A stretch of 7,030 bases of DNA from Bacteroidota bacterium (GCA_013414745.1 CP058707.1:1858288-1865317); one strand, 5' to 3'. Shown: positions 1 to 6,481, numbered from the stretch's first letter. Numbers and translations: made by a program. The notes: a model not told the origin generated them from the sequence alone.

Positions 1-168
1 CCGCCACAGTATCGGAGTGATGCACAACCTATGGAACATGTGGTTCCCTGTCCGATATGCCAATCGACCGACACCCGCCTGATCAGTCAGTTTGGGTCTA
101 CCTCTTGCAAAGCCTTATATCAATGCAGAGAATGCCTGGAACCCTTCGATTATTTTAAATGTCATTGA
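1..168 (+). CDS. paaD: Phenylacetyl-CoA epoxygenase subunit PaaD, C-terminal part (5' truncated by window edge)
   Basis: Frame 1 is open from the window edge to TGA at 166-168 and gives 55 residues. The fragment has a zinc-ribbon-like cysteine set: CPIC at residues 17-20, Cys36, CREC at 42-45 and a penultimate Cys54, with FGSTSCKALYQCRECLEPFD between, which I recognise as the conserved C-terminus of PaaD (PaaJ in other nomenclature). In this family an N-terminal MIP18/DUF59 domain, absent here, precedes the Cys-rich tail. PaaD belongs to the paaABCDE cluster for aerobic phenylacetate degradation in the cytoplasm and is thought to help assemble the metal or Fe-S centre of the epoxygenase; that role is family knowledge. 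The frame is clean. Nothing downstream belongs to the paa pathway, so this gene probably closes its operon. Confidence 0.88.
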   Translation, partial: PPQYRSDAQPMEHVVPCPICQSTDTRLISQFGSTSCKALYQCRECLEPFDYFKCH

Positions 169-176
169 GTACGAAC

Positions 177-201
177 AACGGCATCTGTATCTCCGTTTTT
201 T
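177..201 (+). terminator. Weak intrinsic terminator after paaD
   Basis: AACGG (177-181) pairs with CCGTT (193-197) around an 11-nt loop, and the T-run continues to 201. Two further A-T pairs are possible beyond one mismatch. It begins 9 bases after the paaD stop codon, where an operon terminator would be expected. The five-pair stem is short, hence modest confidence. Confidence 0.42.
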
Positions 202-273
202 GCCACACGCAGACAGCGTTCACTCAAGAATAACAGCGTTTACTAACAAGTTGGTCTGCTGACTCAATATCGC

Positions 274-304
274 TTGCAGGTCGTATAGAGTGCGCTTAGG
301 TTTG
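274..304 (+). promoter_or_regulatory. Bacteroidota-type promoter (TTG-N20-TAGGTTTG)
   Basis: TAGGTTTG at 297-304 matches the Bacteroidota -7 consensus TAnnTTTG exactly. A TTG lies at 274-276, 20 bases upstream, in the usual spacing for the -33 element. Transcription would begin near 311 and reach the secreted-protein gene at 477 through a leader of about 165 nt, or produce a short non-coding RNA. A scan of the + strand by eye found only one other perfect -7 match (6571). Confidence 0.5.
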
Positions 305-306
305 TA

Positions 307-430
307 TTGCTTTTAACGTTGCGCAGCGGAGTGCCGAGGAAGAGGATGGAAAACAAAAGCAAAACCCAGAATCTACCGGGCCGTGGTAAAGCAGAGCAGG
401 GACCCGAAAAGGCGGAGATAGAGTAGGGAT
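307..430 (+). other. Purine-rich, possibly structured leader or intergenic repeat unit
   Basis: No supportable coding frame is seen here. TTGCTTTT (307-314) and AAAAGCAA (355-362) form a perfect 8-bp inverted repeat. A second possible hairpin pairs CGGGCC (377-382) with GGACCCG (400-406) with one bulged A. Base composition is strongly purine-biased from about 330 to 430. It starts right after the promoter at 274-304, so it could be a transcribed leader; a dispersed intergenic repeat is the alternative. Confidence 0.3.
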
Positions 431-442
431 TATGAAAACAAA

Positions 443-457
443 AGGTAAGGCTTACCT
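443..457 (+). repeat. 15-bp perfect palindrome upstream of the secreted-protein start
   Basis: AGGTAAG (443-449) and CTTACCT (451-457) are exact reverse complements around a single G. The palindrome lies 19 bases before the preferred ATG at 477. It could be a DNA-binding half-site pair or a small hairpin in the leader. If translation starts at 432 instead, it is inside the coding frame. Confidence 0.4.
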
Positions 458-476
458 ACTTAAGCCAGGTGTGATT

Positions 477-930
477 ATGAAAAAGTGGATTTTAATGCTG
501 TTTGTGATGGTGGGAATGGTTAGTGAGATGATGGCGGGAATAAAATTAGGAGGGGTTGAAGTTACAATTCAACGCGGGCGAAAAGAATGGAATGCCGATC
601 GAACAGAAACATTTTGTGTAGGGAAGGGTCTGTGTGTCATTGTGATTAAAGCCAACGTAGACATAGGTATGGCAAAATCAGACTATCAACCGGGGACGGG
701 TCTGTTGAGTTACGATAACAACCAATTGTCATTAGTGATTTCCCAAAAGCTGTTTAAGTGATTCTTATTGGTCTGATTTATTTATTGGAGGTAAACTTCA
801 TGTTGGTTCAACCATTGAATTAGATCCTAAACTAAGGGAAATTTTCGGGTCTAGCTGCCCACGACAAATTAAAGCTGGAGATTACTCTATTCAAAGAGTT
901 GATGACCTCATTATTATCAATTTTCAATAA
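477..930 (+). CDS. Small secreted protein of unknown function (one frameshift)
   Basis: I do not recognise the family. ATG at 477 starts a clear signal peptide (MKKWILMLFVMVGMVSEMMA, then GIKLGG). An in-frame ATG at 432 would put 15 residues ahead of it and is less likely. The frame from 477 stops at 759-761, but a +1 shift near 741-748 (around CCCAAAA) continues directly into a sensible tail (LSDSYWSDLFIGGKLHVGST, later LREIFGSSC) ending with TAA at 928-930. The whole product would be about 150 residues, exported, with Cys at FCVGKGLC and two or three more in the second half, which could form disulfides. It is bounded by a promoter upstream and a strong terminator 6 bases downstream, so it looks monocistronic. 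Confidence 0.6.
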
Positions 931-936
931 TCAAAT

Positions 937-958
937 GGGGCGAGAAATCGCCCCTATT
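937..958 (+). terminator. Intrinsic terminator
   Basis: GGGGCGA (937-943) pairs perfectly with TCGCCCC (948-954) around a GAAA (GNRA-type) tetraloop, followed by TATT. It begins 6 bases after the stop at 930 and only 15 bases before the next gene's ATG at 970, so it separates the two transcription units. Confidence 0.8.
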
Positions 959-969
959 TAATCATTTCT

Positions 970-1552
970 ATGCATAAACTACTTAACATCATCATTTTCA
1001 AATTATTTTTTGGATTTGCTATTTCCATGAGTGCCCAGACATCCTTACCACGTATCGACAAAGAGAAACTCAAAACGATTTTGGATACTTCCAAAGCTCG
1101 ATTAAATATTCTAACAATCTTTACGAATGAATGTGGAGGTACCAGATGGATGTTTCAAAATATGAAAGAATTAAAGGCCAAATACCCCGGCCAGATATTA
1201 TTCATCCCATGCAGTTCAGAGCGAAACGTACAAGAGCAGGGTGTCATAGAAATTTTAAAGAAATATGGCTACACTGACGTTTGTTATTTGATAGATGGCG
1301 ACAAATACCCTGAGAAAAACTGGACAGCCGATATAAAGGGTACAAGTTTCGGAATGATGTATGTAAAGATTGCGTCATGATCAGATTGGTGTTCCTTACT
1401 ACATGTTGATAGAACCGGGCCGACATATTCTGTATGCCGGATATACAGCTCCGGGTGATTTTGATCGATTATTGAGTATATCATGCAAGCAAAACTTCCA
1501 GATAAGAGAGAATAATGATGGATTCATTACAAACTTTATAAATTTTGGATGA
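970..1552 (+). pseudogene. Secreted thioredoxin-fold protein 1 (two frameshifts)
   Basis: The ATG at 970 opens a signal peptide ending MSAQ at about residue 23. A thioredoxin-like domain follows: strand LNILTIF, then NECGGTRWMF at the active site with a single Cys55 (CGGT in place of CXXC), and later the cis-Pro motif GVPYYMLIEPG with a closing strand HILYAGYTAP. To reach the cis-Pro half the frame must change twice. Frame 1 runs to about 1330, frame 0 carries KFRNDVCKDC (an extra CXXC in a loop), and the frame using bases 1377 onward runs to TGA at 1550-1552. Reassembled length is about 190 residues, normal for a secreted thioredoxin-like protein. The likely role is periplasmic or extracytoplasmic thiol binding or isomerisation rather than dithiol reduction; this is inference. 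A damaged copy of its 5' half lies at 4162-4392. Confidence 0.65.
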
Positions 1553-1578
1553 TCAACATTTCTTGTTAGCCGGAGTGA

Positions 1579-1938
1579 TTTAATAAACAGGGTAGTTACA
1601 TCATCAATTTGACGAATGAAGTCTCAGTATTCAAAATCTACGCAGTGATTATATATGGAACGAATAGCACAGCTAGCCATCGTAATAAGCACAGTTCTAT
1701 CTTCGTGTCATACATTGAAGGAAAATACTTGAGAAGAAAATACGAAATCGAAAACCCAAAAATTGAAACATCAATCAGTTTGAATCAATTTTTATTTGAG
1801 ACAATTAAAGATACCAGTAATTGTTATTGTTTATCCGACACGGTTTTCATTCAACATACAAAGGAACTTTATAAGCAACATTTAAAGGACAACGATACCC
1901 TCAAATACGGTGTTTTGACAATCAGGGAAAAATACTGA
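1579..1938 (+). pseudogene. Hypothetical protein, N-terminus damaged
   Basis: Frame 1 is open from 1579 to TGA at 1936-1938 but has no ATG; the best internal start is TTG at 1609 (109 residues). An ATG at 1549 overlaps the previous stop as ATGA and is in this same frame, but TAG (1567) and TGA (1576) interrupt it, so the original start may have been there. The product is charged and unrecognised. Visible segments are HSSIFVSYIEGKYLRRKYEI in the middle and ELYKQHLKDNDTLKYGVLTI near the end. I saw no signal peptide or cysteine motif (two Cys in NCYC). It sits between thioredoxin-like genes 1 and 2. Confidence 0.4.
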
Positions 1939-1957
1939 TGCAATGGGCCACCTGTGA

Positions 1958-2288
1958 AGGGTATTTGAAGAATTAGAATTGTTCAAAAGTTACCCACCAA
2001 CAAACCCGAACAACTTAGATACAATGGTTACATTGAATTTAACTCTCAATGAGTTCAGAACCTTTCAAGGTAAAAGTTAGAATCAATAAACACGAAATGG
2101 AACAATTATGACATGATGTTCGTGGTTTATTATGTGAAGTATTTCAAAGGTATGAGTCAGGATGCCTTAAGGCGAGTCCAAAATACATATCGGCCCATTC
2201 AGATAAAAAAATTGTATTCGTCAAAGTTAGCTGCGATGTAATGGATTTTTGGAAAACGGAAGTTGAGATGAATGTTTCAGTTGATTAG
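1958..2288 (+). pseudogene. Degraded hypothetical gene (frameshift plus in-frame TGA)
   Basis: No long open frame covers this stretch, but two consecutive segments read as protein. Frame 2 (1958-2080) gives a segment with FEELELFKSYPPTNPNNLDT and LNLTLNEFRTFQ. Frame 0 takes over at 2070 (KVRINKHEMEQL), meets TGA at 2109, then continues open to TAG at 2286-2288 with CEVFQRYESGCLKASPKYIS, then KKIVFVKVSCDVMDFW. The joined product would be about 110 residues. I recognise no family. Another TGA at 1955 lies just upstream of the first segment, after an ATG at 1943, so the start is uncertain. The neighbouring frames are equally damaged. Confidence 0.35.
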
Positions 2289-2322
2289 AGAAGTTAATAT
2301 GTAGAGTATCTAAAAATAGTAA

Positions 2323-2394
2323 AGCGAACTCAACCCTTCAGAAGAACTTGAATTATTTCATCCAAACAAACGATCAGATTTAGAACTCATATGA
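2323..2394 (+). pseudogene. C-terminal remnant of an unknown protein
   Basis: A short open stretch reads SELNPSEELELFHPNKRSDL and ends with TGA at 2392-2394, overlapping the next ATG (2391) as ATGA. The segment EELELF followed by an N/P-rich stretch resembles the one encoded near 1967 (EELELFKSYPPTNPN), which suggests either a partial duplication or chance. The upstream part (2289-2322) contains stops in the frames I checked, so only the tail survives. Low confidence. Confidence 0.25.
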
Positions 2395-2957
2395 ACAGTA
2401 ATAGCAACTCTACTATGAAAAGGATCATTTTATCGCTGCTAGCTATCTTCCCTCTTTGTTGTTATTCTCAACAATACAAGACTGTGAAGATCGTTACAGG
2501 CTCAAGTCTAAGTTCAAGTAATGATACCCTTTGTTCACTTGCTGACCCCGGATGGGCTGGATAGTCTTATAAAGAATCAACAGGAACTACTCACATACTT
2601 CTACAAGCCCTATTGCAAAGGTCTGACAGAAGAAAATACAATGGACTGTCACCAATGGACACGGTTATGCGTTACTGCTTACGATCTAATATACCCTTTG
2701 CTTTCATTTCTGTCGACAATCAGGGCATTGAACAAATTCACGAGAATTTTATGAATAAGTACCAACTCAAAGGCGTATCCTGTTATTTGATGATCGTTCA
2801 TTTGAGACCAAACGTTTTGATCGTGTTATCATGCGTTCGGCGAAAAAAATAAAAGAACCTGTCACTATTATCGAAAGGGGAATTGCTCAAATCATCGTAT
2901 TCGTACAATTTCGATTTGACCAATTTTATTGAATTCCGTAACAACCTCAAGCACTGA
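2391..2957 (+). pseudogene. Secreted thioredoxin-fold protein 2 (about four frameshifts)
   Basis: Two in-frame ATGs compete: 2391, coupled to the previous frame by ATGA, and 2415, which begins the signal peptide (KRIILSLLAIFPLCCYSQ). After the leader the frame shifts near 2520 into FVHLLTPDGLDSLI and ELLTYFYKPYCKG, shifts near 2612 into KYNGLSPMDTVMRYCLRSNI and PFAFISVDNQGIEQIHENF, shifts near 2780 at the cis-Pro region (KYQLKGV then LLFDDRSFETKRFDRV), and shifts at the GGGG run 2877-2880 into a tail ending FIEFRNNLKH, TGA 2955-2957. Strand-Cys-helix-strand-cis-Pro order is that of thioredoxin, with one active-site Cys (PYCKG). The reassembled protein is about 185 residues. It heads a likely operon with the lipoprotein 27 bases downstream. 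Confidence 0.55.
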
Positions 2958-2984
2958 TGGAACTCAACCAATGATGAATGATTT

Positions 2985-3565
2985 ATGCCACAAAAGACAA
3001 ACCTATTATTAATTCTGATTCTTGGGAATTTCATAGGTTGTAAAATGCAATACAAAAAACCAAACCATCACGATCAAAGAAAATCAAGAAGTTGTTGCAT
3101 TTGCGGAAAATCAAAACTATCAGTTTGATATGATTTGGCGAGTGAAGGATTATCATTATTTCGAAAACCTGAAAACACAGGGCATACCAAGTTTTCTTTT
3201 GTCAATGTATATGATATGTCTGGTGAGCTATTAAAAGTAGAACATGGTAGTCGCTGTGAATTAAATACCATGGAATTCTTCACGGATTCAATTCAGTACT
3301 TACCGCTTCTAAAAACCAGTTGTAAATCATGCCATTTGGATACCGTTAAACAATGGACAGAAACAATTTTTACCAGTCAGACCTTACCAAGGAATCCAAC
3401 ACACATTCTATTGATTGGCTGGGCCAGTTATTACAAAAACCAAAAATTTATTCAGCAACGAACCGAACAGATCAATGCGATGTTGAAACTGTGTAAGTTG
3501 AAAAACCCAAATATTCTCATTGTGGGATTAAGCATGATCCTCAAATTAAAGAAGGGAATGAGTAA
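2985..3565 (+). pseudogene. Lipoprotein with CXXC and thioredoxin-like segments (three frameshifts)
   Basis: ATG 2985 gives a lipoprotein signal (KTNLLLILILGNFIGC) with the lipidated Cys at residue 19, so the mature protein should be membrane anchored. One extra base in the A6 run at 3054-3059 switches frame to ITIKENQEVVAFAENQNYQF and WRVKDYHYFENLKTQGIPSF. A missing base in the T-run near 3193 leads into FVNVYDMSGELLKVEHGSRC, then LKTSCKSCHLDTVKQW and HILLIGWASYYKNQKFIQQR. A third shift near 3533 gives HDPQIKEGNE and TAA 3563-3565. The total is about 193 residues. GIPSF followed by a YDxSGELL hairpin looks like a thioredoxin cis-Pro region, and LLIGWAS like its first strand, but they occur in reversed order. 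I cannot name the family. The next ATG is only 7 bases downstream. Confidence 0.5.
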
Positions 3566-3572
3566 ATATAAC

Positions 3573-4161
3573 ATGAAACTTTTTTATACCTCTTTCTGTC
3601 TCAAGTCCTGCTAATAGGGTCTTTACACAATACCTACGCCCAAAAACGTAAACCCAAACCTGTAAAAATTGTTGCCGCTAACGAATTTTCTCGAGATTCC
3701 TCTTTTTACACGATAGAACGCATACAGCTAAAAGAGTTTCGTAACATTCTTGAAAAGAATCCTACACTGGTCATTCAATTTTTTCAGCCCTGGTGTGGAG
3801 GTGCAAAATATTGGATAAACGATGTAGTTCCATTTTATTCCTACTGGTCGGCACAACATGTCCCCTTCTTTTTCATTTCGGATAATATCACGGAAGAAGA
3901 TGATTTTTTATTTCTGACACCCTGGTTGGCCGTATGGTATACTATTTCAACAAGTATCAGATACCCTTTAAAACCTATATCATTTCAACAGGTGAAAGTC
4001 TGGAAGACTATCAAAACCTGATGGCAAAATACTTCAACAACCAACGATTGAAAAAACACTTTGCCTACCTATTTCAAAATGGCAAACGGGTTTACTCAGG
4101 CTTCACGGTAAGATTCTTTAAAAAGGCCATTAAAAATGGAAAAGACAAATCAAATAAATAA
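3573..4161 (+). pseudogene. Secreted thioredoxin-fold protein 3 (two frameshifts)
   Basis: ATG 3573 starts MKLFYTS; a missing base near 3592 then leads into FLSQVLLIGSLHNTYAQ, completing a signal peptide cut after about residue 24. The mature part contains FRNILEKNPTLVIQFF, then QPWCGGAKYW (active-site-like, single Cys), then the strand VPFFFISD. A second shift just before 3934 gives VYYFNKYQIPFKTYIIS with the cis-Pro, and a C-terminal helix and strands (FAYLFQNGKRVYSGF) ending at TAA 4159-4161. Reassembled length is about 195 residues. The middle frame (3593 to about 3930) has no ATG of its own. WCGG matches the canonical WCGP start of a thioredoxin site but no second Cys follows. It is 7 bases downstream of the lipoprotein and presumably cotranscribed with it. 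Confidence 0.58.
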
Positions 4162-4392
4162 GAACAAACTAAACATCATTTTCCATACTCGTCTCTGGAG
4201 CCGCCAGTTGTGGTCAAAGATGTAAGCCCAAATAGGACTGCCACGTATCGACAAAGAGAAACTTGAAACAACCATAAATAATTCAAAGCACGCCTAATTA
4301 TTCTAACTTTTTTCAAGAATGATTGCGGAGGCACCAGATGGATGTTTCAGAATATCAAAGAGATACAATTCAAATACCCGGGTTAAATTGTC
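4162..4392 (+). pseudogene. Truncated duplicate of thioredoxin-fold gene 1
   Basis: This stretch is a diverged copy of 970-1200 at a constant offset of about 3192 bases. Two blocks are identical: 23 bases at 1048-1070 and 4241-4263, and 17 bases at 1141-1157 and 4333-4349. The copy has lost the ATG, has TAA where the original reads AGT just before the signal-peptide end (4223-4225), and shifts frame near 4286. With the shift corrected it reads LPRIDKEKLETTINNSKARL, then CGGTRWMFQN and KYPG, then stops at TAA (4384-4386) where similarity fades. Only the 5' half including the CGG site is present. It lies immediately after the stop of thioredoxin-like gene 3, making it the fourth member of the array. 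Confidence 0.75.
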
Positions 4393-4438
4393 TGATCAGG
4401 AGATACAAATTGCTTTTCGCATTCGTCTTCTTGTAAAC

Positions 4439-4917
4439 ATGTTTATGCGCACCTTGTTGATGTGTTTACTTTTTTTATGCCCGATTTGTTGTTGTCTCAA
4501 GTAACCAATCAAACGGCTTTTATTGAAGTCGGCGGACATGGACTGGGACTAACCATCCAATGCGAACGATTATTTTTCAACCGGCATCTGGCACTTCGTG
4601 GTGGGGTTGGTATTTACAGTTTGATGCAACTAAAATCAAGCATCCCCTTGTCGGCTTCTTTACTCATTCATCTTGGACAGAAAATATGCTGGAGATTTCT
4701 TCCGGTTTCACTTACACCCGGGCGATCCACGTTTATATGTTCAAGTGATCGCAAGAATCCGGCAAAGGTCAAATCCGCATTTTGGGTTCCCGTCTTTTCT
4801 TTAAATCAGCGCTGGATGTCAGGCTCGCATCTGACATTTCGATGGGGCCTTTCCGCTGTTGTGACACCGTATGCTCTCGTTCCATTACCGGCTTTGTCAG
4901 TAGGTTTTCGATTTTGA
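4439..4917 (+). pseudogene. Small outer-membrane beta-barrel protein (several frameshifts)
   Basis: ATG 4439 (or 4445) begins a signal peptide (FMRTLLMCLLFL) whose frame breaks in a T7 run at 4470-4476 and continues as MPDLLLSQVTNQ. The mature part begins TAFIEVGGHGLGLTIQCERL and FNRHLALRGGVGIYS, the alternating hydrophobic pattern of barrel strands. One frame stays open to the stop, but sensible strands move between frames: NMLEISSGFTYTRA (frame 0), DPRLYVQVIARIRQRSNPHF (frame 2), WVPVFS (frame 1), LFFKSALDVRLASDIS (frame 0), then ALVPLPALSVGFRF (frame 1), ending in the C-terminal Phe typical of barrel-assembly substrates. Reassembled length is about 160 residues, fitting an 8-stranded barrel. 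Ligand or function cannot be told. It sits between the thioredoxin-like cluster and the T9SS cargo gene. Confidence 0.6.
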
Positions 4918-4919
4918 AA

Positions 4920-5003
4920 AATTCCTGCAATCGTCAGCACCGTTCGGTCCACGGCAATCAATGGCGTGTGTTCTGTGAAAATGCCAGGTTGTGTGCAGGA
5001 ATT
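4920..5003 (+). repeat. 10-bp inverted repeat with 64-nt loop between barrel and T9SS genes
   Basis: AATTCCTGCA at 4920-4929 and TGCAGGAATT at 4994-5003 are exact reverse complements. The repeat fills most of the 138-base gap between the two genes and starts 2 bases after the barrel stop. No T-run follows the second arm, so it is not a standard terminator. It may be a large RNA hairpin or a pair of protein-binding sites for the downstream gene. Confidence 0.4.
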
Positions 5004-5055
5004 CCAACCTCTATTGTCATAATTTCGTCATAAAACACGTAAACCCCAAAACGAT

Positions 5056-6437
5056 ATGCATAAAATTATTACGCTCTTTCTTTGTCTTGCTTTGTTTCAG
5101 TCTGTCAGAGCCTCTCATGAAGCAGCCGGACAAATTTCTGTCAAACAACTTAACACGACTCAGTTTCAGGTTAAAGCGATCCTCTGGGTCGATTCATTGG
5201 GTCTTCCGGCCCCCAATCTGTATTACAAAATTCAAGGGCCCTCCGGTTTAGTCAACGATACGGCTAATCAGGTCTCGGACGTTTCGGTCGGCGACCAAAT
5301 CCAACAAAGAACCTATCTGGACACCATCACGTTGTCCGCGCCAGGGGCCTACAAACTGATACATTCCAACTGTTGTCGTAACCCAGCCATCGTTAATCTG
5401 AGCAATCCGGCCATGGACTTCTTTTACCTCTATTGCGATTTTAACTATGCCACGGCAGTCACCAACTCCACGCCTGAGTTTATTAATCCACCCCTGTTTT
5501 TTGTGGGCGTGAATGATACCATGATTCATCAACCGCTGGCCGTGCATCCCGACGGCGACTCCCTTGCTTTTACCTGGGCTAATCCACTCACTAACAACGG
5601 GAACGCTGCCATGATGACGATGAATCCTTATCCGGCTCTGGTCGGTTGGCCATTTACCATAGACCCTAATTGGGGAGAAATTACCTGGCTGCCGAATGTC
5701 ACCGGACGTTTTGCATATGATATTAAAGTGCAGGAATTTCGGAATGGAATCCTCCTGTCTACCTCGCATCGAACGGCGTTTGTCAATACCTGTGCTGCTT
5801 GCAAAGTTGCCATGACCTCTGAATTTCAATACAATAATGTCAATACCTGGCCCCAACCCATCAATCATTTCGAGTTTGTAGCTTATGCCAATCAGCCATT
5901 TAGTTGGACCTACTCCGGGGCTGTACCAAGTATCAATGCAAATGCTCTGGACCTGAAATTAATTGGAGACCAGACGTTTTTCAATAACCCACCAACCTTC
6001 AGCCCTGTTCAGTCCGGATCATCCATTGGAGGAACATATACCTGGACGCCAACGACAGCACAAATCAGAAACCGCCAATACCTCAATGCCATCATCGGCA
6101 AAGAAACCAACGCCATCAACCAAGTGCGAAGAAAAGAACATACGATGCTTTTTCGGGTGAGTGGAGGAACAGCAGTGGACGATGAAATGAAAATGTTGTT
6201 TTAGATGTTTATCCGAATCCTGCCAACGGAAACCTGTTTTTGCAATGCCGGAATACAGACGGAGATTTTAACAATGTTCAGATTTTAAATGCCATAGGCC
6301 AACGTGTTTTTGAAACTCAACTTAATACGGGCGTGCATGTGGTGTCTTTGGATGTGACGACATGGCCAGTCGGCAACTACATCGTGAAGTTAACCGGGAA
6401 TAAGTCTTATACAACCAGAATTCTGGTTCAACACTAA
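5056..6437 (+). CDS. T9SS-secreted extracellular protein with type A C-terminal sorting domain (one frameshift)
   Basis: ATG 5056 gives a signal peptide (HKIITLFLCLALFQSVRA) followed by SHEAAGQISV, a variant of the ASHxxGGE opening seen in many large Bacteroidota surface proteins. Other hallmarks of that group are NCCRNPAIVNLSNP (near residue 108), NSTPEFINPPLFF and HPDGDSLAFTW, pointing to Ig/cadherin-like beta domains. The frame is clean for 378 codons, then stops at TAG 6202-6204. Dropping back one base at the AAAA run 6190-6193 continues into VVLDVYPNPANGNLFLQC, then VQILNAIGQRVF and GNYIVKLTGNKSYTTRI, ending at TAA 6435-6437. That tail is a typical T9SS type A sorting domain (Por_Secre_tail), recognised by the gliding/T9SS machinery for export and surface attachment. 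Full length is about 460 residues. Without the frame repair the protein would lose its export tag. The function of the exported part is unknown. Confidence 0.85.
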
Positions 6438-6457
6438 CACGTTTTAATCCTTTCAGT

Positions 6458-6481
6458 GGCGGTCCTGGTGGCCGCCTTTTT
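6458..6481 (+). terminator. Intrinsic terminator after the T9SS cargo gene
   Basis: GGCGGTC (6458-6464) pairs with GGCCGCC (6470-6476), six Watson-Crick pairs and one G-U, around a CTGGT loop and followed by five T. It lies 20 bases after the stop at 6437 and ends the transcription unit. Confidence 0.82.

Noticed and set aside
1244..1484. Two minus-strand open frames (1244-1426 and 1284-1484)
   Set aside because: They are antisense to thioredoxin-like gene 1, including its cis-Pro region, and show no signal, motif or start context of their own.
2109..2111. Use of TGA as a sense codon (Trp), suggested by open frame on both sides of TGA at 1955 and 2109
   Set aside because: TGA ends paaD, the small barrel and other genes here, and Trp is encoded by TGG throughout. 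Damage by point mutation or indel is simpler.
2114..2239. 41-codon ATG frame (MMFVVYYVKYFKGM...)
   Set aside because: The alternative frame through the same bases stays open longer and reads as a more balanced protein (CLKASPKYIS, KKIVFVKVSCDVMDFW), so this ATG frame is probably a shadow.
4319..4504. 61-codon + frame across the duplicate remnant and the barrel signal peptide
   Set aside because: It joins an out-of-frame reading of the duplicated CGGTRW region to the real signal peptide from 4439; the two halves belong to different genes.
4560..5033. Separate small proteins at 4560-4748 and 4782-5033
   Set aside because: Their sensible parts (LEISSGFTYTRA, LFFKSALDVRLASDIS) are strands of the barrel protein displaced by frameshifts, not independent genes.
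5248..5868. 206-codon open frame on the minus strand
   Set aside because: It lies wholly inside the T9SS cargo gene, whose + frame has a signal peptide, recognisable family motifs and a sorting domain. The minus translation is basic, low in structure and resembles nothing.
6188..6204. Programmed -1 ribosomal frameshift joining the T9SS protein to its tag
   Set aside because: No X-XXY-YYZ heptamer is present in the right frame at the AAAA run and no downstream pseudoknot is evident; the many other frame breaks make an indel the better explanation.
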